DNA from: Pyrrhosoma nymphula
Taxonomy: Eukaryota > Arthropoda > Insecta > Odonata > Coenagrionidae
Direction: 5' to 3'
Length of the DNA: 64,000 nucleotides
NCBI GenBank assembly: GCA_963573305.1
Contig: OY754329.1
Span: 45,156,417-45,220,416 of the forward strand
The translations under genes and the position numbers were made by a program. The notes under the pieces are model-generated. The model did no database searches and had not been told where the DNA came from. It was given only the letters and a program-made list of their open reading frames with translations. This document shows, one piece after another, positions 35,440-47,456 of this stretch; position 1 is the stretch's first letter, and every line of letters begins with the position of its first letter.

Positions 35440-36600
35440 TTCAACGCGTCTGTTTTCGCTGCCTTCCGTGGATGTGTTTATTGCTTGCTTTATATGCACT
35501 CCTAAGCTATAATACATATATTTGATTTGATTTTATATCTTTCTGCTTTCATTACTTATCATAGATTTGTTTGATATCGTATTAATGTCATCTTATGATA
35601 TAAAACGGGATATTACAGAGACTACATACTTCTTCTTCGAGGCGTCCGATATACCTAAAGATATGGAATCATCTTGCTGTGAATAGTTATATGTGAGAAG
35701 AAATTACATTACCATCTTTGTTTACCATATGCCTCATTCAAAATTATCACAGTGTAAGACAGCAGTTCATTCTTGGTATCAACGGTCCCTGTGTTTCGGA
35801 CGTAGATGGTTGGTTCGGATCCGCTCAGCTATCACTGCCTACCGTGGAGTCGTTTATCGCTTGCATTGTAAGCATTCCTTAGCAAATGCTCGTCGAAGTG
35901 ATTTCTTTCTGCAATCATTGCTTATTGTATATTTATTCACCATCGTATTCATTTCCTCTGATGATATGAAACGGTATATTAGAGACGAGAGTTTTTTTTA
36001 CATACTTGTTTTTTGAGGCGTCAGATTTACCCAATGATATGGGATCATCTTGCTGTGAACAGCTCGATGTGAGAAGAAATTACTTTGTTATCATTTTTGT
36101 TTTCCATTACGTATCATTTATCATAGTGTAAGACAGCGGTTCATTCTAGAATATAAACTCCCCCCCTTGTGATACGGACATAGATGGTTGTTTCGGCATC
36201 CACCGCCTCCTTCATTATCACTTCTATCCGTCTACTATCGCTGCCTACCATGAAGTCGTTTGCCGCTTGCATTGTAAGCACTCTTTAGCGAATCATTCTC
36301 AAGGTGATTTTTTTCTGCTATCAATGCTACCCACAGATTATTTTGCCATCGTACTCATTTCATTTGATGATATGAAACGGGATATTAGAGACAAGATTCT
36401 TTTTCGAGGTGTCAGATGTGCCCATTGATATGGGATCATCTTGCTTTGAACAGCTATATGTGAAATAAAATTACTTTGTTATCATGTTTGCTTTCCATCA
36501 TGCCCCATTCAAAATTATTGCAATGTAAGCAGTACCTTCTAGAATATCAACTGCTTATAAGACTTGTGAATCGTATGCGGATGGTTCGTCATCGTGCGCG
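35440..36600. repeat. Three imperfect tandem repeats, ~380-400 bp each, upstream of piggyBac ORF
   Basis: Equivalent points are CTGCCTTCCGTGGATGTGTT (35459), CTGCCTACCGTGGAGTCGTT (35836) and CTGCCTACCATGAAGTCGTT (36240). Each unit also carries a GATGATATGAAACGG-type box, an ATATGGGATCATCTTGCTTTG-type box (last box about 36431) and TGTGAGAAGAAATTAC. Unit spacing is about 377 and 404 bp. The last unit ends within 40 bp of the proposed ATG, so the array occupies the promoter/5' UTR position. Confidence 0.8.
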
Positions 36601-36632
36601 GGATTATTTCGTTTGTGCTCGTGCTCCTGACA

Positions 36633-37590
36633 ATGGCGGGTAGGAAGGGAGAGTACTACAAGAATAATAAAATCGAGAGCACTCTTTTTGACAGTGATAA
36701 TTTTAGCAGTAGTGCATATGAAGATTCTATCGATGAATTAGATGGCATGGACAGTGTTCAAAGCGATACGAGTAGCGAAGATAGTAGTGAAGACGAGGTG
36801 GAACATCAACCACTCAAGAAACGGGAAAAAGTGGACAGCTGGAAGTGGTGTGACAGAAATGACAATGTAAAAAAGTTTGATTTTTGTGGTGTACCACGGA
36901 TGAATGCAGGAGTGCTTCGAAATTTACCCAGTCATGCAAATGAACGCAACTTTTTTGCGCTTTTGTGAAAGCTGATTTTTGGGAATCGATCTGCAAGGAG
37001 ATTAACTGGTTTGCAGAATCATTTTTGAATACAACTACGAGTCGCAGAAGTAGTTTGACGGACGAATTGTTCTCAACAACTGCTGATGAGATTCAGGCCT
37101 ATTTCGCGGGGTGTGTTTTGATGGCACAATCAAAGAAAAATAAAATTCATACGTACTGGAGTCCACGAGCAGTGACTTCAGTCACTTCGGTAAAGTAATG
37201 CCATACAGACGTTTTGTTTTGCTCTCCAAGATCATGTATTTTACCTTCCAATGATTACCTTCACTTTACCATCCAATGGCAAAAGAGTACAATTCCATGA
37301 CTTTAGGGAGAGAACCTGGCGGAAAAAATTCTGGAGGAAGTCACTCTGCCGGAGTACAAGAGGCGAGGGCGTCCAACGTCAGGCCCGTCACCTTCAAGAT
37401 TTCAAGCTGCTTATTGGGTCCAGTAACCAAATCGTATACCAGCAAATATCGCGAAAAAGAATCCATCCCGTGCTTGTGAAGTGTGTAAATCACAGGAAAA
37501 GAAGAGTGAAATCCGGTGGGAGTGTGAGCAGTGCCATATTTCCCTTCACATTCCTGAATGTTTCAAAGACTATCATACCAAAAAACTATA
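36633..37590 (+). pseudogene. piggyBac transposase, N- and C-terminal remnants
   Basis: The start is taken as ATG 36633 (MAGRKGEYYKNNK). An acidic, Ser-rich N-terminus (SIDELDGMDSVQSD, SEDSSEDEVEH) is typical. A frameshift near 36965 leads to ADEIQAYFAGCVLMAQ and KKNKIHTYWS, then MPYRRFVLLSKIMYFTF (about 37198). The central DDE domain with the catalytic aspartates is deleted. The C-terminus resumes with LPEYKRRGRPTSGPSPSRF and a Cys-rich zinc-binding end: CEVCK, WECEQCHISLH, PECFKDYHTKKL. That Cys/His pattern is the piggyBac C-terminal domain. Not functional. Confidence 0.75.
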
Positions 37591-38159
37591 AATGTAAGAA
37601 CTTTATTATAAACAAATTATTATTTATTATTTTTTATCGGTAATACTGGTACGTATATATACTAGCTAAACATTTCAAGCATCAAAAGGGTAAAATAACG
37701 ACAGAGGATGGTTGCATTCAACTGAAGTACTATTATGAGAATTGTTTTGTACAGATTCCTACAAATAAATTCAACAAAAGATTTCTTCAAGAATACTCAA
37801 TGGATAAACATTTAATTAATGTATTATTGAAAATGAAATGTTTTCTTTTAAAAAAATTAATGATCCTTGCGTAATATGATTTTGTTACAAAAATATAACA
37901 ATCGTTATAAACATTTACATTTTTGCAATTGTTACTCTATTTTATTAAACAATTGCCGATTCATAATTGTTCTAATATAAAAATTTACACAATTATGTAA
38001 TTGAAAGCATGTAAAAATTTCATCTTAATTAAACAATTATACTAGAAGATATAATCTTTTTTTCATCAGTAAAATTTTGATGAAATAAATCGTTACCCAG
38101 GGTAAGGAGATCACTCATAAAATACTAAGCCAATTGGTTTGGCCTAACCCTAAAGAAAA

Positions 38160-39245
38160 TGATTTTACCTTTCTAATCATTCAAGTATTCTACCAGCTGA
38201 TTGGTAGGTTCTTGGACAGTCCTCATTCTGTATTCCAACCTCATAGAAATTGCCTCGCTTTCCCTCCTAAGGATGGCCCGTTATTAGATCCCTCTTCAAT
38301 TCTTCATATCTTCTACCTCCTCTTATTTCGTCCAGAATACCTATCCTCCTCCTTCCTCTTCTACGCTTCCCCAGTGTTCTCCCCTCTATCACTCTTTTCA
38401 ACATGCCCTCTCCTCTCAAAACCTCCTCTATCCATCTCTTCTGCCTTCTCCGAACCACTGCCACAAGCTTCCTCTCCTCTCCGACCATATCCAATACCAC
38501 CTCGTTCGTTTTTCTCGCCATCCAGCTAACCTTCTCCATCCTTCTCCAAACCCACATCTCAAACGCCTCAAGTCTACGCACATCCTCCCTTCGCAATTAC
38601 CAAGTTTCCGACCCATATAGCGCCACGCTCCTTATTGAAGTTTTCACCAGCCTCTTCTTTACGTCTCTTCTGAGACCCCCCCTCATCAATTCCCTTCTCT
38701 TCGAAAATACTTCTTCAGCAAGCGCAATTCTGCATCTGATGTCCTTACCACTAAACCCATTCGCCTCCAAAATACTACCCAGATACGTAAACTGCTCGAC
38801 CTGCTCTATCTTCTGCCCTCCCACCCTTATATTCAGCCCCGCCTTCTTACTTCTAGAAAATCTCATTACTTTCGTTTTCTTGTGATGATCTTCATCCCAT
38901 ACTTTCCGCACTGCACCTCTAATGCATTCATCATTGACTGTAACCCCTTGGCCGACTGACTAACCAATGCTTGATCATCTGCAAACCTCACTGATTTTAT
39001 CAACTCTCCTCCTACCTTTATTCCTACCTCCTCCTCCCCCTATGCCTCCCTCACCATTTCTTCTGAATACACGTTAAAAAGCAACGGCGATAGTGGGCAC
39101 CCTTGCCGCACTCCCCGTCCTATCGTGGCCCATCCCGATTATCCATTAGCTACCCTAACCTGCGCAGTCTGATTCATATACAAATTTCGAATCAGACGCC
39201 TGTCCCTAGCGTCTACTAGCGTCCTCATCACCGCTATAGCGTCTC
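38160..39245 (-). pseudogene. RTE-like retrotransposon, 5'-truncated RT and C-terminus
   Basis: Reading leftward: GVRQGCPLSPLLFNVYSEEM (about 39110), VRFADDQALVSQSAKGLQ (FADD catalytic box), KKTKVMRFSRSKKAGLNIRV (about 38870), QVEQFTYLGSILEANGFSG, VKKRLVKTSIRSVALYGSE. A frameshift near 38596 is followed by RLEAFEMWVWRRMEKVSWMA and RGEGMLKRVIEGRTLGK. These are the standard RTE-clade RT thumb and C-terminal blocks. The 5' half, including the endonuclease, is missing. Apparent long frames on the plus strand are shadows of this. Confidence 0.82.
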
Positions 39246-39419
39246 GCGATACCAAAATATTACCGCTATTTTTTGGGTTACTTGTCAAAATTTAGAAGTG
39301 GTTTTCCAAACGATATAATACTGATGTGCGCCTCATAGGGGTATTTTTAAAACAAGAGGCAGTTCCTACGCACAGATTACGTCAGAAATATAACGGTAAG
39401 TAGTACGTATATATTCTCA

Positions 39420-39512
39420 CTAAGCACTCGGCGCGAAATTGAGGGATCCGGGTACGAATCCCGGTCAAGGCGAATGATTTTTCCTCTGTGGAATATCGCA
39501 TTGTAGTTATAA
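39420..39512 (+). mobile_element. tRNA-derived SINE fragment
   Basis: GCACTCGGCGCGAAATTGAG then GATCCGGGTACGAATCCCGG (B box GGTACGAATCCC) and GGCGAATGATTTTTCCTCTG. It lines up throughout with the tRNA-related region of the SINE units at 48.4-49.4 kb (GCATTCGGCGCGACATCGAA, GGTTCGATTCCCGG, GTCGAATTTTTTTCACTGTG). Its 5' end is truncated. Confidence 0.65.
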
Positions 39513-40190
39513 AATGCAATTACAAGAAACAAGAATAAGATTAAAAGTAAATGATTAACATTTTAGAAAGATTGGAAAGGATAAAATTGTTACTACTTTA
39601 TTTCAATGTAAGAGGATTCCCCCGAGTTATGCCAAATTACACTCATAAAAAAGTGCTACAGCGACCATACATTCCAACGTGTAAGATTTCATTTACCTCT
39701 CTCCTATATTTAAAACATACATTATTATGAAGAGGTTTTCATAATACCCAACCAGGCAATACCAATCATCAAAAACATTTGTCGACTGTGGTGCATGAAT
39801 TCTAGAATGAAAGAAAATAAGTGAAGGAGTTAAATGATCGCATATAATTCGTTTTGAAAGATTATACCTCACTGAAGGTTAAATCGTTGAATTAATCCTG
39901 TGATACCCTCCATAAATCTGGCCCCAGTTGAAATGAAAATATCAGGAAGCGGAATACTGTCAATTGAGACCAAGTTTACGAAGTTTCCCATCCAAATTCT
40001 TCCGAAATATTGAGATCCAATAAATCCCACTCATCCTCATATTTCAATTATATTTTTCACAAACCCAGTGTGCCTCAGGGTGTGCCCAATCCATTTGATT
40101 CTTCTTTTCTGAATAGCGCTCCATGTGGCCCATTCCTCTTCTACCATTCTATATACTTCTTAATTTCTTATCTTATCCATCCATTTCAGT
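39513..40190. other. No gene seen
   Basis: AT-rich sequence with no recognised coding or repeat structure. The 68-codon frame at 40010-40216 runs into repeat R and is not supported. Confidence 0.4.
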
Positions 40191-40750
40191 GGTGGAATAA
40201 AGTGTTGCCGGAGTAAAACAACTGCTGCCGTAAATGTTTCGGTCAGAAAACTGCTTCAAATAACTGTTGCAAACAACAAGTTAGCTTCATAATCGTGCCG
40301 CGGCCACGCTGTTCCGTTTTGTGCTGTGCAGCGGCGACTGACAGCTGAAGCTGACTGTTTCGTCTTTATTCTGTTCCAGTTACACTGCACGTGTGGCTGC
40401 GTTGCGGTTATAAGCTACAATCTGCTGGATTTGAATCTGTTGCAGGCACTTGCTGGTTTATTCAGCCAACTTCTGATCCACATGCCACGCCGAAATAGAC
40501 GATTTTGACGAGGAACTCGTAAACAGTTACGATGAATGAGCAAAAGTTAGCACGTGTTTGGGTAGTCAGTGAAAATTAGTTCTATTTATGGTCCCGACCG
40601 AACTTATTATCCACGGGAAAATTTATGGTCAACTGACATAATGCCTCAGCGTATGCTCCATATTGCTACCGCATACCAAGGGTAGAGCCAGCCATATAAA
40701 TTCCCGTTTTACCATAAGGGCTGCGAAGTAACGCTCTGCAGATAGCGAGA
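40191..40750 (-). repeat. Repeat R, copy 2: uninterrupted, holds the Transib empty site
   Basis: Inverted relative to copy 1 and nearly identical over its length. The junction TCAGTCGCCGCTGCACAG (complement at 40328-40345) is intact with a single CGCCG, exactly where copy 1 carries the 3.9-kb Transib. An open frame at 40326-40508 is incidental. No MITE is present at its left edge. Confidence 0.88.
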
Positions 40751-42114
40751 TATTTTCTGCTAGCTGTGACACAAAATATCCAAAAAACAACAGCAACAAA
40801 GCATTTTTATTTTTGTAGAAATGAAATTACGATGTAAAAAATGGGAGGAACCATCTTGCAACAACGAATTAGCAATGAAAGAATCAAGGTAGATGAGCTC
40901 TACGGCCTCTATAGATTAGTTTTATCCATTTAATCTTCGCATATTGAGACTACCGTCTGAGTTACGGGATTTCCGTGTTTCACTTATCAATTTCAAGAGC
41001 AGTGCGAAACTAAGAATGATTCGATAGAGGTGGCAAGTTTCTTTATCTCCGAATCAGGAGATGTAGAAAGAATGGGAGCTGGGTGGTCTCTCCTAAAAAA
41101 TCGTCGGCATATCTCGGGGTCTGATTCGGGCAAGTTACTATGGATTTACAGGTAAAAAATAACTTTACCCAGCCGTCATATTTTCTCTGTTAAGGTAGTT
41201 TGAGCGAGATTTTCTCTCGTCATGAAAGAGACCATATTAAAATTTTATTTTTAAATGTAAGCAACTTTCAGAAGGATGACGTAAATATTGTAACACTAAT
41301 GACACAAAACGTTTGTTTTAAATTACTGAAATTTACAGTAATTAACTTTATACACATCCATAAGGTTTCAACTTGACTTATTTTTTCACGCCGTACGCTG
41401 AAAACGCCTTCACAACCGAAGATTTTTTTCAACTTTGCAAAAATTACTGCGGTGAGAAGTTAATTTATTTTTTTTAATAGTTCAGAAAGCATACAAACTA
41501 CAAACTAAAATTTCTGTCGAGATTCATGCGCTATAAATTCCTTAATTTTTAAATAACGCTATGCTCTCCCATGCATTTCCCATGCAAAATGGTTGGTATT
41601 TTTAGTCAAATACATCAAAAAGAATGATGGTAAATGACTGATATTTTGTTATCATTGGAAAGATGAGATCTTTTCTTATATTAAGGACAAATTCATCGAA
41701 TTTTAAGAGAAGTAATATCTCGCTAAAACTACATAAGATCCCGTTAACTTCAATCAAACCATTAAGGAGCTCCCACCACCTCAACTTTCAACTCTCACTC
41801 CGGGCAGAAATAACGGAACTAATAAGTCCAGCGCCTCTAATTTAAGAGGCTGTATCTTCCAGTGAGGCGAACCGATTTATACAACCTAAAAGTTATATGA
41901 CAGAAAGCTCATTCACACTTGAACTGAAGGGGGTTGAGATTGTTTTCTCTCTTTCTGTATACTTCCACTCTATTTAATTTGGAAAAAAGACTCGATTTTC
42001 GGCAATACAAATCCGATAGCTCGAATTTAAGCTTTTGCCTTCACTTTTCAATACATGCATTAGCGATTTTACAATACATAAACCAGGAATGTTTTAAACA
42101 ATTTGTATAGGTTA
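40751..42114. other. No gene seen
   Basis: AT-rich DNA. The overlapping short frames at 41602-41845 on both strands are mirror images without motifs. No inverted ends or tails were recognised. Confidence 0.4.
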
Positions 42115-42890
42115 TTTGTTTTCTTACACACACACACCCATTACGCCATTCCCTTTCTGGGTAGGCAAAATCAAAGAACTTAGTTACTACTGTTAGGACT
42201 AGGGAACTGGCTCTCTTGTAATAACTTCCTCGATAATGCCCTTTTCGCTTCTATTATATTCATGTGTGCTAGCCTATACTTTAGACTCCCAATATTCCTC
42301 CTCTTGAGAGTCTCTTCCACCACATTCGCGCATGACTGTCTTGGTCAATCTCTTCCTCTCACACCATTCATTCCACTATAATATATGTTTAGTCATTAGA
42401 CTCTCATCCATTCTCTCAAGAGAACCAAACCAAAGAGCCACGCTCCTATTTCTTATATACCCATTACTGGAGCGTAGAACCCACATTTTTCCATGACCCA
42501 CTCATTCCTAAACCTTTCCCTCCTACTCCGGCCGCAAAATCCTCTCAGGTACCTCAATCCTACTGAATTTAGCCTACTCTTATGCTAATCCTGACATACC
42601 CAGGTTGTGTCACAATACCATAAAGTCAGGAGAAGGTCACTTTTGTATTCTATGTTTTTTACTTCCCTAGAAAAACATTCCTTGATATGGTCCACATACT
42701 ACCTACGGCTTTCTTTCCACTTGTTCATTTTTTTCATTTACCCTCATCATACAATCATTCTACCCCTTCTCCTCCTCAACAACAACTACTTTCGTCTTTG
42801 ACGCATTTATCCCCAAATCCATTCTCCCTGTTGCTCCACATAAGTAATCCAGGACCTCGTGTAATGGATTATGTCGAAATTTACGGGAGA
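42115..42890 (-). pseudogene. Degraded RT C-terminal fragment, second RTE-like family
   Basis: Minus strand: HEVLDYLCGATGRMDLGIN followed by ASKTKVVVVEEEKG (the NxxKTKxMV block of RTE-type RTs), then ERMDESLMTK-type text. Next come YYSGMNGVRGRD and ETLKRRNIGSLKYRLAHMN, with EAKRALSRKLLQESQ near 42190. Multiple frameshifts and stops. It is distinct from the 38.2-kb family by sequence. Confidence 0.6.
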
Positions 42891-43475
42891 TGTTGTAAAA
42901 AATGTAAACCTTCTCTAATTTAAAAACAACTACCACGACCGGAATTTTAGTACATAGTACTATTTCGGCCGTGCTGATGCCAGCATGGCACATACACACA
43001 GGAATATTAGGAAAGCAAACTGAGTTTCCTAAAAGCGATCGATAATTGTGTATTGTTACGCCATCTAATGTCACCAATTCTGTCACGTAAACTATGGGGA
43101 AGCATCGTAAAATAAACATGAATAAGAAAAGATAGAGTATCAGTATCATGCATCAGGGAATACCAGTATTTAAAAAAATGGTCCGTGAATACCTGATGAA
43201 TAAGTGTTTTGATAGCGTCAAAGAATACTTGAGGCCAAATTTTTAATGTTTTCTTTTAAACAAACTTTGTAAACCGTTTCGCACTTATGTGGACTTGCGG
43301 GTGACTCCGTAAAGGTACTACCGTGGCTAGTCCCGGTATCCTCAAAATTAAACTTTGTAATATTACTTCTATATGACATGTCCTATGCACTGGCTAGAAT
43401 TATTTCTCTGCCACTGCGTCTCTTAGATGAATAAATATAATTTTTTATTGTTACTGCTGTAACAGGTCCCTCCGA
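42891..43475. other. No gene seen
   Basis: Contains weak minus-strand coding-like text near 42890-43150 that may be a further upstream part of the RT remnant, but no motif I can name. Confidence 0.35.
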
Positions 43476-43577
43476 GTCCCTCACAAGCATCAGGTTTCAT
43501 TTCCGTCATAATGGCCGGAGACTCGGGAGGGGTAGGGCAGCATTCGCAGCCACGTCCGACGCCCATCGGATAGGTGG

Positions 43578-45740
43578 CTACGCTGCGTTAGGGTCATGCG
43601 TACTCAGTAGACGAAGTGATCCCAGGATGAAGGCCTGCATTCGTGCAACTAGTGATACCGCCTGTGCCACGCAGGACGGAATGCACTTGATACTATCTAC
43701 CAGCGAGCCCTTAACTCCACCGAACACGCCTATGATGAGAACAACTAGTTTCACAGAGTGTCCGGGGTACATTTGCCGAAGTTCAAAAAGCAGGCCTTGA
43801 TATTTTGTCCGTTTTTCCACCTCCTTCGCATCCATATTCGTTTCAGCCGGAGCCGAAAACTCAATCACGAACATGGAGCGTGTGAGGTGGTCGAGGAGAA
43901 GGATATCTGGCTTGGTCGCCTCCAACCTTGGGGGTGGAGAAGGAGTAATTCCACCAGATTGTGAATTTAACGTTCTCCACGACGGATTCAATATCTCCAG
44001 GAGCTTAGGGCAGCACAGGTGTGTCGTCGATGCCATAGTGGTGTCGTAGGTGAAAGTATTACATCCGCAGGGCCGCGTTGTGCCCGGCCGGTCAGTAATA
44101 ACTACAGCCGGAGAGAAGGCGACTCAAAGTCTCCGGCTGGGCTTATCGGTATGCGCCTTGAGCAAGGCCATCTGCTCGGCTTTTTTTATTTCGAGCTTCA
44201 GGACATCTGCCTTCAATGACAAGACGGTCGTATCATCGTCGCTTCCGTCAGATGACGGGTCGAAGTTGAGATCAGTTTCGTCCGCTGCCCTCTTTGCCAC
44301 CTGGAAGAGAAACTGCTCGCCTACTCTCTTGCTCTCTCACGAGATTGAGCAGGGGTCCCTGCTTTTTAACATTCGCCATACTGTACCTAAAACGACTCCG
44401 CTGTGGAGACACGTCAGACTCAATAGTCCTCTACCACCTACATTGCGAGGGAGATACAATCTGGCGACGGAAGATTTCGGATGAAGACTTCGAAAGATGA
44501 TCATCCTCTTCCTCGTTTCCCTATCGAGGTTCTGCAACTCGTTGACGTTCCACTTCATGCATCCAAAGGTATACAGCAGAGTAGGAACCGCGAATATGTT
44601 CGTGGTTAGAACCTTGTTCTTCCAAAACAGCTCAGAACTCCAGATGTTTCTTAAAGTCTGTCTGTACTTGGTGGCGGGTCTTTCCTTCACTGCTGCAACC
44701 TCCTGCATTCGGCGCAGGAGGACGCCGAGGTTTTCATAGCTGTCATCGTCCTCGAGGTGACTAATGACGCTCCCGTCAATGAGTTGCACGTCTTCCTTGT
44801 TCTCTGTAAATCTTCCTCTCGCCAGGTGGATGGATGCACACATGTCCACATCAGAACTCCATCCCTATTGCCTCACTGTATTCCAGTACGGTGTCCAAGA
44901 CAGTACGAAGGTCTTTCGCATTAGAAGCATAAAGCTTCAGGTCATCCATATAAAATAAATGGGTGACCTTGTGCTTCCTGTCACCTGGAACACCGCACAT
45001 CCTCTACCTCGTCGCAGCCTTAGGGACAGAGGTAGAAGGGAAATACAGAACAGTAAGGGGCTAAAGCTGTCGCCTTGAAAAACGCCACGGTGGTACGTTA
45101 CTAACTCTGAGGAAACTGACCGCTTGCCTAAAGGCATAACGATGCGCGTATTCCAGAGTGGTAGCAGGCGTTGGATGCAGGACACTACCTCTTGGTGGAC
45201 TTTCATCAACTTCAGCACGGCGATCATAAGCTCATGCGAAGTGGTGCCAAACGCCTTCTTGTAGTCCACCCAGGCTATTGATAGGTTCCGCTTATGCCGG
45301 ATGGCATGCTGGCATATGCACCTGAGGTAGTCACTGAGCAGGTTTTCCTTGCATCCCGCGATTCCCCGCTTTGAGCCCCTCTGCTCGTACACCTCCTCCC
45401 ACACAGGCTGGACGTGGTGGAGGATTAGGTCGCTCAAGATCGAGGTGAACGCCTAATATACGTACAGTGTTGAAGCAGGTTATAAGGTGGTAGTTCTTTG
45501 GATTGGACAAGTCTCCCTTCTAAGGTATCACAACCTTGCGTCCCTCAGTCAGCCAAGGTGGAATTGGTTCTCTATCCATCAGAAAGGACATGAAGATTCT
45601 GGCGAGGTGTTGGTGAGTGGAAGTAAAATTTTTCCACCAGAAGTTATTCACGGCATCCATTCCTGGAGCCGATAAGTTATTCTTGCCAGAGAAGGCCTTC
45701 TTCACGTCACTTTCTGCGACTGAAAGAGGTCCATCCACAA
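43578..45740 (-). pseudogene. R4/R2-like polyprotein: RT and restriction-like endonuclease, frameshifted
   Basis: The RT opens with SAPGMDAVNNFWWKNFTSTH and PPWLTEGRKVV (45620-45530). A frameshifted gap follows, then GIAGCKENLLSDYL, WVDYKKAFGTTSHELM, YHRGVFQGDSFSPLLFCISL, and in another frame HLFYMDDLKLYAS at about 44950. That last block is the catalytic MDD box. Next are VDMCASIHLARGRF, FAVPTLLYTFGCMKWNVNEL and HPKSSVARLYLPRNVGGRG (44800-44360). After more stops the endonuclease domain carries KPDILLLDHLTRSMFVIEF, VEKRTKYQGLLFEL and VVLIIGVFGGVKGSL. The KPD...VIEF pair fits the PD-(D/E)xK layout of restriction-like endonucleases. At least five frame breaks; inactive. Confidence 0.75.
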
Positions 45741-46106
45741 GTTGCAGGTGGTGGTTACATAACTCTTTAAAGAGGCCTAGGGCCGGAGCGTCACCGTTAA
45801 ATGGCTTCGACGTTTCGTAGATATCCTTTCAGAAACATTTAACCTTTTGGATGGGTGGCGGAGATTTGACGACAAACGGAGGTGGTCGAAAGAGACGAAA
45901 CGTGTGGAGGAGAATAGTAGAGTTCTCCCTCACGGCCCTACTCCTCTTGGGGAGTTTTTTCGGGCCGTGGTGACTGCCCGTACTCTATCGACTATAGTGG
46001 TAAGCAGCACGCTTTTAATCAGTGTGTGATGAAGACATCTGAGGCTGCGCGCTATGCGCCGAACTTTGGGTAATAAAGTTCGCCCAGATATTATGTATTC
46101 CATTCA

Positions 46107-46610
46107 GCCCGTTTCACACGATAATTGATCCAGCACAAGTTCGAGGATACTCGCTAGTATAATAGCTTTCCAGTATCGTGTGATATAGAACCAGCATGCT
46201 GGCTAGCCAGTATAATCCCTATCATACTGGCTGAGCTACTTGATTTCATAATTGATGCGGTACTAGTTTGCTGCTAGCTCCCAGTAAGACCTAGTATCCG
46301 TCGACCAATCACGTTAGCCTTTACAGTCGCAGTGGGATCTTTACTTTTTTTAATCAGCGCCTTGCTTATTCGCGGGTGTTACACTCTCTTTGGTGGTGAA
46401 ATCAGTGTGCCGTGAATGTCTCGACATCTGCCATTTTCTTTTAAATGTTTGCTCCTGTGGATGACAGTACCGCTTCATCGCAAGCACAAGTCCAATGATC
46501 GTTTGAAACCTTCTACCACGGTTTCTATCATACTGGGTTCCGTCCTCAATATCAAGTACCAGCTAGCATACTAGGTCTTGCGCTGAATCATGTATCGTGT
46601 GAAACGGGCT
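46107..46610. mobile_element. MITE with GCCCGTTTCACACGAT ends, ~500 bp
   Basis: AGCCCGTTTCACACGATA at 46106 is matched by TATCGTGTGAAACGGGCT ending at 46610. Imperfect similarity extends to about 35 bp (ATTGATCCAGCAC against ATGATTCAGCGC). The interior is rich in CTAGTAT/CCAGTA and GCTAGC motifs. It interrupts the N-terminal region of the R4-like element. No clear target duplication. Confidence 0.75.
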
Positions 46611-47456
46611 TTACACACTGAATTCTCGACACCTGTCAACTCGATACTGCTTTTTCCTCCCAAGAGGCGTTCTTTTTCGAGTGAGCCATAATTTTGGCAG
46701 CAGCGTAGACCACGCAATTCACCGTCCAAAGGTCCGACGTTTCAGTCACGATTTCGTCAAGGAGTTGATTCAACTGGGGCAGGTGGTTACCCCACAGAAA
46801 TATCTTTTGGTGGATGTCTCACTGCCTAGGTTGTCCTTCATCACAGTTAATGGTGCTTAACAACCACGTTCGTAGTTCAGAGACGGCCTGACCAGCTTCC
46901 TCCCAATTTGGCCGAGAGACTAACACAAATGTCGTTCTCGCACCAGGCAGTGGAGAGGCTGCCTGTGTCGGGGAGGGTGGTCTGGCCGGTGGTGTATTCC
47001 TCTGAACTGGCGGTTAGTGGAGAGTTTCCTTTTTTCGCAGGTGTTTGGCATAATCATGTAGATTCTGCTGCGATAGGTGGTGGTGTTCTGGATTCATCTC
47101 ACACCACAAAGACTGCATCCTTGCCATATATCCCCTGCGATCAGGCTCGCTGGCAGCATAGCATGCCAAGAGAACACCCCTTAGGGCTTCCATCCGCTGC
47201 ATACGAGCTCCCTTCTGAGGTGGTGAATTGCTATTGCCACACCCAACACCACTCTGAGAGGGACCAGTTGTGGGTGGCTTTTCTGGTATTCCTTTTTGGA
47301 ACCAGTGTTACTACATGTGGGATGGTTAGTCCCACATGCAGACATCCACCATTAGCCAGCAAAAGCTGTTACCAGGTACGCCACAGGGAGGCTGGTGGTC
47401 CAACTTTCATACCCTAATAAATATTCTTATTATTATAGGTACATAGATATTTTATA

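Larger units (their letters stand above)
35181..38137 (+). mobile_element. piggyBac-type element, internally deleted
   Basis: TTAA at 35177-35180 is followed by CCCATTGGCTTAAAGAG, the CCC start expected of piggyBac. A subterminal repeat, GGCGATTCGCCGG, occurs twice (35199 and about 35242). The proposed right end is TAAGCCAATTGG at about 38126-38137, an imperfect inverted match to the left end; a right TTAA is not intact. The encoded transposase fragment (36633-37590) supports the family. The 5' region carries three long imperfect tandem copies (35456-36600). The right boundary is uncertain; 37600-38120 is AT-rich and empty. Confidence 0.6.
43480..47430 (-). mobile_element. R4/R2-like non-LTR retrotransposon with restriction-like endonuclease
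   Basis: The minus-strand element shows, right to left: an N-terminal segment with RRGYMARMQSLWCEMNPEHH and QQNLHDYAKHL (47200-47014); a further segment near 46700; a MITE insertion (46107-46610); RT (45740-44330); and a C-terminal restriction-like endonuclease (44036-43578). An endonuclease placed after the RT, rather than an APE domain before it, marks the R2/R4-type branch. The right (5') end is near AATAAATATTCTTATTATTA at 47418-47437; the left end is not exact. Confidence 0.75.

Noticed and set aside
38134..38885. Plus-strand open frames of 131 and 160 codons rich in Ser, Leu and Pro
   Set aside because: Antisense shadows of the RTE-like C-terminus on the minus strand.
44019..44740. Plus-strand open frames up to 144 codons
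   Set aside because: They lie opposite the R4-like RT and endonuclease coding frames and have no motifs of their own.
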